64,000 nt of DNA from CAZAYP01 sp964489425 [NCBI: uncultured Verrucomicrobiota bacterium] (GTDB lineage: Bacteria > Verrucomicrobiota > Kiritimatiellia > RZYC01). The position numbers and the translations under genes are program-made. Positions 57,528-64,000 of the stretch are shown here, piece after piece. Each line of letters starts with the position of its first letter. Positions within the stretch are counted from its first letter, which is position 1. The notes under the pieces are model-generated. The model searched no databases. It was not told the origin of the DNA and saw only the letters and a program-made list of their open reading frames with translations. The DNA lies in NCBI GenBank assembly GCA_964489425.1, contig CAZAYP010000007.1, positions 44,573 through 108,572 on the forward strand, read 5' to 3'.

Positions 57528-59711
57528 TTAGCTGAGAACCCAGCGGATTTCCGTGGCCGTCGCGGCCTGCGATGCCTGGGCCTCGGCAAACCGGTGCCGC
57601 GACGTCACCTCGCCGGCCAGGCACGTGCTGGTTTCTGTTCCCTGGATCTTGCGCCATGGGCCACGGCCCTGGCGGGCCTCGACCTTGACCAGGCGGTCCT
57701 CGGGCTCCAGGCGGGCGCGCACCACGTAACGCCGCTTGGCCGGCATGCCCCGATACTTGCCCTTGGGCGGATGCAACACCATGTGGATCGCGGCGCCGTC
57801 GCGCCAGCCTTCCACGCGGGTGACTGAGAACTTGCCGCGCTCGCAGTCCAGCGATTCGCCGTCATCCTCGTACAGGTCCAACGCGGAGCGCTGGTCAAAG
57901 GCTGGATAATAATCCAGGTACAGGACCTTGCCCACGCGCGCGCCAATGGCGGCCCCAACCGGAGCGCAAGGCAGGATGGCGCCTTCGCGCACAAACGTGG
58001 GGATGAGGTCCAGCGGGATGTCCAGCATCCGGTCGTCCAAGCCCCGGTACATTTCCCCGGTTTCCAGGCCGAACCAGCGGCCGTTGGGAAAATACGCGCG
58101 CTTGCGGTAGCAGCCGGTGGCCTTGTCCAGCGGGCCTTCCGCCGGGATGACGAGCAGGTCGCGGCCCAGGGTGTACTGCTGCTCGCGGCCGCGCGCGCCG
58201 CCGTCGTTGTCGTTGTACTCCAGGTAGAGCGGGCGCGCCAGCGGCAGGCCGGACACGTGCGCCTCGCGGACCAGGTTGTACAGGTAGGGCGCCAGCGCGG
58301 CGCGGATGCGGGCCTGCTTGCGGAACAGGCCGCACGCCTTGGCGCTGAACTTCCACGGCTCGCGCGTGCCGTGGTCGCTGTGGGTGCGGAAGATCGGGCT
58401 CATGGCGCCGAACTGGGACCAGCGGATGAACAGCTCCTCGTCGATCTCCCGGCCCATGAACCCGCCGATGTCGTGCGACCAGTACACCGCGCCCAGGTTG
58501 CCGGACCGGGCGGTGAACCCGATCTGCTGCCGCAGGGTTTCCCATTCGGAATGCGTGTCGCCCGAGAATTGCACCGGGTACCGGTGCGAGCCGATGCCGC
58601 CCCAGCGCGAGAGGATCAATCCGCGCCGGCCGGTGCGTTCGCGGGCCAGCTCGTAGTAGTGCTGGTTGGCCCAGAGCTGGCTGTCCACGCCGCCGAACGG
58701 CGACTTGATCCACCCGTCCACCCACCAGAAGTCCATGCCCTGATCGAAAAACGGGCCCAGCACGCTGTCGCGCCACGTTTGCACGGCGTCGGGCCGCGAC
58801 CAGTCGCAGGCCCACTGGCCCTGGTGGGGCAGGGGGCCGAGGCGGCGGGCGATGGCCGGAATGTGGCTGTCGTCCGGCGGCAAGGCGTCGTAGTTGTCGT
58901 AGCCCGGGTGATCGTTGACGCCGCAATGCACGCCGATTTTCTGCATGGCCTTGAAAAACCGGCGCGGGTTGGGAAAATATTTGGCGGACCAGTCATAGCC
59001 GCCCCAATGATCGCGCCAGTCCGTATCCACCACCATGACATCGAAAGGGATCTGCTCCTGCCGATAGCGCTCCGCCAGCTCGACGAATTCCGTGTCCTTG
59101 TAGGCGTTCCAGCGCGAGTACCAGAACCCGAGGGCCCAGCGCGGGATCATGGGGATGGGCCCGAAAACCTTGATGAAATCGCGCAGGGCCGTTTTGTAGT
59201 CGTTGCCGTAAGCGAAAAAGTATCCGTCGAAGGCCACCTGGTGGCTGCGGCATTCCGGCCACTTGAGCTTGGCATTCCAATAAACGCGCGGCTCGTCGGC
59301 CAGGAAATGGCCGCCTTCGGTGCTCAGGATGCCTTCCACCGGGTATTTTTGCGGCCCGCCGCACCACTTCCAGAAATCCAGCGACCGGGTCACCGTGCCC
59401 AGGTTGCCGCGGTCGGTCTTGCCCGGCGCCCACACCTCACGGCCGCCGGTGCTGTTTTTGTGAATGATCCGAAGGTTGTCGGCGGTGAACCCGTGCTCGT
59501 CCTGCTGGTACACGATCTCGAGTTGTTCCGTCTTGATATGCCAGGTCTGGCCGTTCTGGCGCACGTCCGCATCGCCGGGTTCCGGCGCATGGCGGCCCAC
59601 CAGCACGGAGGGGTAGGGGCTGAAGTGCCCGCCCCACGAGAACTCAAGCCGCACGCAACCCGGCGTGTACACCGTGAACCGCGCGTTTCCGCAAACTATT
59701 GGAGTCCGCAT
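57528..59711 (-). CDS. glycoside hydrolase family 31 enzyme
   Basis: A 727-residue retaining alpha-glycosidase or alpha-xylosidase homologue without a signal peptide. The barrel motifs are G-F-W-Y-S-R-W-N, M-V-V-D-T-D-W-R, the nucleophile region F-W-W-V-D-G-W (the usual W-x-D-M-N-E lacks its N-E here), R-W-G-G-I-G-S-H-R, the acid/base in F-S-G-D-T-H-S-E-W, and D-I-G-G-F. The C-terminal beta domains are complete. The ATG follows AAGGA; a TTG two codons earlier is possible. It probably degrades an alpha-linked oligosaccharide in the cytoplasm. It is divergent from an exported protein gene. Confidence 0.93.
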   Translation of the reverse strand: MRTPIVCGNARFTVYTPGCVRLEFSWGGHFSPYPSVLVGRHAPEPGDADVRQNGQTWHIKTEQLEIVYQQDEHGFTADNLRIIHKNSTGGREVWAPGKTDRGNLGTVTRSLDFWKWCGGPQKYPVEGILSTEGGHFLADEPRVYWNAKLKWPECRSHQVAFDGYFFAYGNDYKTALRDFIKVFGPIPMIPRWALGFWYSRWNAYKDTEFVELAERYRQEQIPFDVMVVDTDWRDHWGGYDWSAKYFPNPRRFFKAMQKIGVHCGVNDHPGYDNYDALPPDDSHIPAIARRLGPLPHQGQWACDWSRPDAVQTWRDSVLGPFFDQGMDFWWVDGWIKSPFGGVDSQLWANQHYYELARERTGRRGLILSRWGGIGSHRYPVQFSGDTHSEWETLRQQIGFTARSGNLGAVYWSHDIGGFMGREIDEELFIRWSQFGAMSPIFRTHSDHGTREPWKFSAKACGLFRKQARIRAALAPYLYNLVREAHVSGLPLARPLYLEYNDNDGGARGREQQYTLGRDLLVIPAEGPLDKATGCYRKRAYFPNGRWFGLETGEMYRGLDDRMLDIPLDLIPTFVREGAILPCAPVGAAIGARVGKVLYLDYYPAFDQRSALDLYEDDGESLDCERGKFSVTRVEGWRDGAAIHMVLHPPKGKYRGMPAKRRYVVRARLEPEDRLVKVEARQGRGPWRKIQGTETSTCLAGEVTSRHRFAEAQASQAATATEIRWVLS

Positions 59712-59820
59712 GATCAATCCTTCCGATAAAGCAGGGCCCTGTGGTTGCTATTCATATCGTTGCGACATCTTCTTGAATTGCATAAATATTTCAACCTGAA
59801 AGTAACCAGGCTGTAATTGA

Positions 59821-59877
59821 TTGACGGTGCCGCGCCGACAGCGCATCATGAGTTCCGAGGTCGCGACGCACCGTCAA
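59821..59877. promoter_or_regulatory. inverted repeat overlapping a possible promoter of the exported protein gene
   Basis: TTGACGGTGC (59821-59830) and GCACCGTCAA (59868-59877) form a perfect 10-bp inverted repeat. The left arm doubles as a -35-like TTGACG with CATCAT 17 bases on. It could be an operator or a leader hairpin; GGGAGG follows before the ATG. Confidence 0.4.
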
Positions 59878-59891
59878 GCGGGAGGTAAGAA

Positions 59892-61229
59892 ATGAAAATA
59901 TCGGCGATTCTGGGCGGCGTGGGATTGGTGCTGGCTGCCAGTTGGGCAGGGGCCGTAGAAACCCTGCGGCCGGCGGCCGCCGGGACGTCACGGTACGCCT
60001 ACACGTTCCTGTATTCGGGAGTCACGGATTCGGTGGAGACGGGCTATGACCCGGGCTTGATGGGCACTTGGATGTATTACCGGGGCACCGTGGAGTTTCC
60101 TTTAAGCAACTACCCGGCGCAGGTTTACTCGGCCAAGGTGCGCTGGACCGTCCAGGCCCAGTCCGGCGCATTAAGCAACGTGTACTATCTCTACGGGTAT
60201 CGCTTCGATGGCAACGGGTCGGTCAATGGTTACGATTATACGAACATCTCGCTGCAATCCCTGGGCGTGATTTACAGCAACACCACGCCCGCGGTGGGTG
60301 AGGTGCGGGAGATGGATGTGACCGCGGCATTTAACGCGGCGGTGACCAACGCCTGGAGCTATTTCGGCCTGCATACGCTCCAGTCGCCCGAGATCACCGT
60401 CACCCATCCCTATCTTCGCCTGTACAGTTCCGGATCCGACGAGCCCGTGCTGCTGATCGAGCGCGCGCGCACCAACCTGATCACCGACGGCGACTTCTCC
60501 AGCGCCGTGGCCCGGGATATGGAGCAGATCAGCGTCACCATCGCCGAGACCAATGCCAACCTCTGGTACGCGGGCGAAATTCTCAACTCCTTGTGGGACT
60601 GGAACAGCAACGGCTATTATATCTTTAACGCCACCAGCAACCAGCTCAGCGGCCTGAATTTCTCCCAGATATTTTCCATGGCGCCCACGGGCCGGTACAC
60701 GCTGGCTTTCGATTACTGGGAACCGCTTCCGTTTTCCTCGTACTGCCACGTGTACGTGGGCGGCAAGAACAACGGCAACACCATCACCTATTTCGGTGAT
60801 CCATCGTCCGTGGGCAACGGCGTTCGATTGACCAACTGGGCCCTGCCCGCGGGCCCGGCGTGGCAGCATTTCAGCAAGTGGATCCAAGTGCCGGCGTCGA
60901 TCACCAACCGCACCTACCTGTTCGTGGCCTTCCGGGTGGACGACGGGGCCGGTGGTCCGGCCAGCCTGGCGATCGACAACGTGACCTTGACCCCCGGCAT
61001 TCCTCCCGTGGAATTGGGGCCGGTCAGCTGCAGCAACAACACCATCCAGCTGAGCATTACCCCGGCCACGGACAAGGTTACGAACTACCTGGAACGTACC
61101 TATATCCTGCCGCCCACGAGTTGGAGCACCGTGACCAACCTGGTGATCACCAACGGGGCCGCGGTGTGGAGCGATACGCTGCCGGCGGCGTGGACCCAGG
61201 CTTATTACCGCGTGCGCAGTCGGCCCTAG
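59892..61229 (+). CDS. exported beta-rich protein with PVC-type C-terminus
   Basis: A 445-residue protein with a signal peptide (L-G-G-V-G-L-V-L-A-A-S-W-A-G-A). Residues about 30-195 resemble a DNRLRE/CBM96-like beta sandwich (R-G-T-V-E-F-P-L-S, V-R-E-M-D-V-T-A-A-F). About 200-370 resembles a carbohydrate-binding-type jelly roll (I-T-D-G-D-F-S-S to L-A-I-D-N-V-T-L-T-P-G). A short beta domain ends A-Y-Y-R-V-R-S-R-P, a tail style common in PVC secreted proteins. No catalytic site is evident. It is followed after nine bases by the membrane glycosyltransferase-like gene. Confidence 0.7.
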   Translation: MKISAILGGVGLVLAASWAGAVETLRPAAAGTSRYAYTFLYSGVTDSVETGYDPGLMGTWMYYRGTVEFPLSNYPAQVYSAKVRWTVQAQSGALSNVYYLYGYRFDGNGSVNGYDYTNISLQSLGVIYSNTTPAVGEVREMDVTAAFNAAVTNAWSYFGLHTLQSPEITVTHPYLRLYSSGSDEPVLLIERARTNLITDGDFSSAVARDMEQISVTIAETNANLWYAGEILNSLWDWNSNGYYIFNATSNQLSGLNFSQIFSMAPTGRYTLAFDYWEPLPFSSYCHVYVGGKNNGNTITYFGDPSSVGNGVRLTNWALPAGPAWQHFSKWIQVPASITNRTYLFVAFRVDDGAGGPASLAIDNVTLTPGIPPVELGPVSCSNNTIQLSITPATDKVTNYLERTYILPPTSWSTVTNLVITNGAAVWSDTLPAAWTQAYYRVRSRP

Positions 61230-61238
61230 CCATTTTCG

Positions 61239-63335
61239 TTGACGAAGAAAATCCCATCCTCGTCAGGCGCCTTCCGGGCCGACCGATCCGGCTATCTCGG
61301 GCTGGTCCTGGTGGCCCTGGTTTCCCTGGCCGCGCAAGGGCTTTATTATTACCAGGCGCGCCATGACCCCAGCTTTGATCATCCGCTGGTGGATGCGCGC
61401 ACCTACGAGCTGCAGGCTCACGACCTGGCCGCCGGCCGCGCGGCGCCGGCCATCCCGTACTGGCAGCCGCCGCTGTATGCCTGGTGGCTGGGGCTGAACT
61501 ACGCCGTCAAGCATGGCAGCCGGGCGTCGGCCCGCGGTGCGCAAATGCTGCTGGGCATGGCCACTTGCCTGTTGACCGTGGTGCTGGCGCGGCGCGTGCT
61601 GCCGCCGCGCTGGGCCGTGGCGGCCGGCCTGGCCACCGCGCTGTATGGGCCGTTGATCTTTTACAACTTGCAACTGCTGCCGCCGGTGCTGGCGTGCTTC
61701 CTGGACCTGCTGGTGCTGTGGCTCCTGCTGCGCGCCTGGTCATCGTCGTCGCTTGCGGCGTGGCTGGCTTGCGGACTTGCGGCAGGCATCGCGGCGCTGG
61801 CGGTGGCCAACCTGCTGGCGGTGATGCCGCTGTTGGTGGCGGTGGCGCTGGCTTGGCGCGCGGCGCCATCCCGCCAGTGGCGGCCGGCGTTGCGCGGCCT
61901 GGCGGCGTTCCTGCTCGGCATGGCGCTGGGGGTGGCGCCCGCCGCCGTGCGCAATGCCGTGGTGTCGGGCGAGTGGGTTCCGGTTTCGGCCAACGGCGGT
62001 ATCAACCTCTTCATCGGCAACAATGCCGATGCGGCGCGTACCATGGCCATCCGGCCCGATGCCGACTGGTCGGACCTCGAGCGGTTGCCGGTGCGCCACG
62101 GTGTACGCACCGCGTCGGGCGCTGACCGTTTCTTCAAGAAGCAGGTGGCGGGCTACATGCTGGCGCAGCCCGTGGATTTTCTGCGTGGCCTGGCCGCCAA
62201 GACCCGCTGGTTCTGGAATGCCCGCGAGCTGCCGCGCAACACGGACCTCTACGCCCACGCCGCGTATTCATCCTGGCTGCGCCTGCTGGTCTGGCGCATC
62301 GGGCCGTTCGCGTTCCCGTGGGGCGTGGTGGCGCCGCTGGCTTTGCTGGGCTTGCTGGTGGCGGCGCGGCGGCGTGACGCCGGCCTGGGGCTCATGGCCG
62401 GTTTCGTGTTACTCTACAGCGCTTCCGTGATCCTGTTTTTCGTGTGCGCCAGGTACCGCGTGGTGCTGGTCCCGTTGTTGATCGTGCTGGCCGCCGCGGG
62501 CCTGCAATGGCTTTGGCAGCAGCGGCGCGCCCGGCTGCCGTTGGCCGGCGGGCTGGCCGTGGTGCTGGCGGCGGCCGTTTTCGCCAACACCCCGATCCAC
62601 GCCCCGACGGACGGCGTCAACTTCGCGGCCGAGCTGCACCTGTTGCTGGGCTGGCAGGCCGCGGAGGAGGGCGACGGCGTCCGCGCCGAGACCGAGCTGC
62701 AGCAGGCCCTGGCCATCCAGCCCGACTATCCCCAGGCCTTCAATGTTTTGGGGTATCTCCGTTTGCAGCAGGGCCAGCCGGCCGCGGCCGCGGCGGCCTA
62801 CGCGCGCGCCGTGGAGCTGGCGCCGGGATTTGCCGAGGCCCATAACAATCTCGGCCGCGTGCGGGCGCGCCAGGGGCGAATGACCGAGGCCATGGCCGAA
62901 TTCGAGGCGGCCATCCGCCTGCGGCCGCAGTTGGCCAAGCCGCACCACAACCTGGGGCAGGCCCTGGTCCAGCGCGGGCGCGGCGCCGAGGCGGTGGTGC
63001 CGTTGCGCGATGCCGTGCGCCTGGACCCGTTCAACGTGGAGGCGGCCAACGACCTGGCCTGGCTGCTGGCCACCCATCCGGACCCCGCGGTGCGGAACGG
63101 AGCCGACGCGGTGCGGCTGGCTGAAACGGCGCTGCAGCTCGGGCCGGTCACGCCGGCCATGCTGGATACCCTGGCGGCCGCCTATGCCGAGGCCGGGCAG
63201 TTTCCCGAGGCCGCGGCCACGGCCGGCCGCGCCGCGGCCGGCGCCGGCCAATCCGAGTGGGCGCGGCAGGTCATGGCGCGGGCGCGGGGTTATGCCGCCG
63301 GGCAGCCCTACCGGGATCCGGCCCTGCAACGGTGA
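61239..63335 (+). CDS. GT39-like polytopic membrane protein with C-terminal TPR repeats
   Basis: A 698-residue protein. The first 460 residues form ten or more helices with an early periplasmic loop H-P-L-V-D-A-R-T-Y, where the Asp is placed as in GT-C mannosyltransferases, and W-Q-P-P-L-Y, as in PMT/ArnT relatives. From about 490, tetratricopeptide repeats follow (A-E-T-E-L-Q-Q-A-L-A, A-H-N-N-L-G-R-V, P-H-H-N-L-G-Q-A), four or five in number. It would take a sugar from a polyprenyl carrier and glycosylate a surface protein or glycan, with the TPR part binding partners. The start is TTG, close behind the preceding stop, with no better alternative. Confidence 0.8.
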   Translation: MTKKIPSSSGAFRADRSGYLGLVLVALVSLAAQGLYYYQARHDPSFDHPLVDARTYELQAHDLAAGRAAPAIPYWQPPLYAWWLGLNYAVKHGSRASARGAQMLLGMATCLLTVVLARRVLPPRWAVAAGLATALYGPLIFYNLQLLPPVLACFLDLLVLWLLLRAWSSSSLAAWLACGLAAGIAALAVANLLAVMPLLVAVALAWRAAPSRQWRPALRGLAAFLLGMALGVAPAAVRNAVVSGEWVPVSANGGINLFIGNNADAARTMAIRPDADWSDLERLPVRHGVRTASGADRFFKKQVAGYMLAQPVDFLRGLAAKTRWFWNARELPRNTDLYAHAAYSSWLRLLVWRIGPFAFPWGVVAPLALLGLLVAARRRDAGLGLMAGFVLLYSASVILFFVCARYRVVLVPLLIVLAAAGLQWLWQQRRARLPLAGGLAVVLAAAVFANTPIHAPTDGVNFAAELHLLLGWQAAEEGDGVRAETELQQALAIQPDYPQAFNVLGYLRLQQGQPAAAAAAYARAVELAPGFAEAHNNLGRVRARQGRMTEAMAEFEAAIRLRPQLAKPHHNLGQALVQRGRGAEAVVPLRDAVRLDPFNVEAANDLAWLLATHPDPAVRNGADAVRLAETALQLGPVTPAMLDTLAAAYAEAGQFPEAAATAGRAAAGAGQSEWARQVMARARGYAAGQPYRDPALQR

Positions 63336-63353
63336 GCGCCGGCGTCCGGCCCG

Positions 63354-64000
63354 TCATCCGCATTCAGCTTCGCCGAGCACTTCGAGGTGGTGGTCATTTT
63401 TCCGCAGCGCGAGGGTCGGGCTGTTGCCGCGGCCGAACCGCCAGTTGACGAACAGCCAGCCCTGGTCGCGCAGCGAGGCGCCCAGGTTGGCCAGCAGGCT
63501 TTCCTGCAGCGCGCGGGGCAGGTGGCGGTGCACGTTGGCCAGCAACAGCACATCGTAGGCGCGGGGCAGGGGCCGGCGCACGGCGTCCGCGGCATAGAGC
63601 AGGACCCGGTGCTCGCGCAGCAATCGCCGGGCCAGGTCGCGCGGCGGCGGCACGATGTCCACCCCGTGGACCGCCAGGCAGGCCCCGTGCGCGCGCAGCA
63701 TGTCCGCGGCCAGCACCGTGTTGCGCGCGCCCGTGGCCACGGAGCAGCCGATGTCGGCGTACGCGCCACCCCGGCGGCCGGCCGCGGCCAGCAGGTTGAT
63801 GATGTATTCCAGCACCGGCTTGATCCGGCCCTCGTCCGCCGTGGCGTTGTACTGCAACGCGCCATCCAGGGCGCGGTACGCGCGCCGGGCGTAGCGCCGC
63901 GCCAGGCGCGGGTGCGCGCGCAGCAGGCGGTCGCGCGCCAGCAGGTGCGCCTCGGCCAGGCGGTTGGCCCATTCGGCCGCGGGCGCGCTGGCCGGGGGCG
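63354..64000 (-). CDS. SAM-dependent methyltransferase-like protein, 5' truncated by the window
   Basis: The frame is open through the right edge of the window (R-R-A-Y-R-A-L-D-G-A-L-Q-Y-N upstream of the first possible start), so the true beginning lies outside. Visible are a class I-like motif A-Y-A-D-I-G-C-S-V-A-T-G-A-R, H-G-V-D-I-V, Y-D-V-L-L-L-A-N-V-H-R-H-L and a late W-L-F-V-N-W-R-F. The substrate is unknown. It converges on the GT39-like gene with 18 bases between stops. Confidence 0.65.
   Translation of the reverse strand, partial: PPASAPAAEWANRLAEAHLLARDRLLRAHPRLARRYARRAYRALDGALQYNATADEGRIKPVLEYIINLLAAAGRRGGAYADIGCSVATGARNTVLAADMLRAHGACLAVHGVDIVPPPRDLARRLLREHRVLLYAADAVRRPLPRAYDVLLLANVHRHLPRALQESLLANLGASLRDQGWLFVNWRFGRGNSPTLALRKNDHHLEVLGEAECG

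Noticed and set aside
1-64000. tRNA, rRNA and CRISPR arrays
   Set aside because: I scanned the spacers for T-loop-like and regularly spaced repeat patterns and saw none; a covariance-model search would be needed to exclude diverged RNA genes.

Overview
The window looks like a stretch of chromosome from a high-GC Gram-negative bacterium of the PVC group, most likely Kiritimatiellota, Verrucomicrobiota or Lentisphaerota. This rests on the style of the exported proteins: C-termini ending in FYRV or YYRVRS, a secreted 'NAVGYVKV' family protein, and a PEP-CTERM protein. It also rests on the many spacer palindromes and the housekeeping gene content. The phylum is an inference, because no rRNA or tRNA gene was seen.

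Layout: 1-2.4 kb, MBOAT O-acyltransferase plus SGNH partner (cell-surface acylation). 2.4-9.2 kb (minus strand), hybrid histidine kinase, NapH-type ferredoxin, GH172-type lipoprotein and a polysaccharide flippase. 9.3-15.1 kb, TrpB2, then a chemosensory unit made of a fused RsbW-RsbV-like protein, a CheA with two Hpt domains, and CheR. 15.1-17.8 kb, an outer-membrane barrel and small exported or unknown proteins. 17.8-24.9 kb (minus strand), a probable operon: receiver-kinase, two SPFH proteins with tandem 57-residue repeats, HisF, and a calcineurin-like phosphodiesterase. 25-27 kb, a fused nucleotidyltransferase-kinase resembling MurU-AmgK. 27-29.1 kb, a small acquired-looking island: nitroreductase, Phd-VapC toxin-antitoxin pair, inverted repeats and a gene scrap. 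29.1-34.7 kb, an overlapping operon of FtsK, RodZ-like protein, PgsA, a zinc-ribbon protein and D-aminoacylase. 35-39.9 kb, a repeat-bearing spacer, UvrA and RsmB. 40-45.8 kb, glycosyltransferase, rhomboid, two secreted proteins with a structured leader, a pseudo-receiver and an LpxC-like protein. 46-52.9 kb, a large lipoprotein with a TIM-barrel-like region, a polyprenyl-phosphate sugar transferase, a site-2 protease, DUF167 and an ArnC-like glycosyltransferase. 52.9-53.5 kb, a nest of palindromic repeats. 53.5-56.4 kb, a solute-binding protein, Hpt and receiver-PP2C-HATPase operon. 56.5-64 kb, a heptosyltransferase-like GT9, GH31, an exported protein, a GT39-like/TPR membrane protein and a 5'-truncated methyltransferase.

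Two themes run through the window: envelope polysaccharide and lipid chemistry, and phosphorelay or partner-switching signalling. A third observation concerns expression. At least eight genes have a sigma70-like promoter whose -10 box ends 6 or 7 bases before the start codon, so their mRNAs are predicted to be leaderless. Genes inside operons use Shine-Dalgarno sites or 4-base ATGA overlaps instead.

The least familiar elements are the paired SPFH proteins with precise repeats, the SBP-Hpt-PP2C relay, the RsbW-RsbV fusion beside CheA, and the divergent LpxC-like protein coupled to a receiver that lacks its phospho-acceptor Asp.
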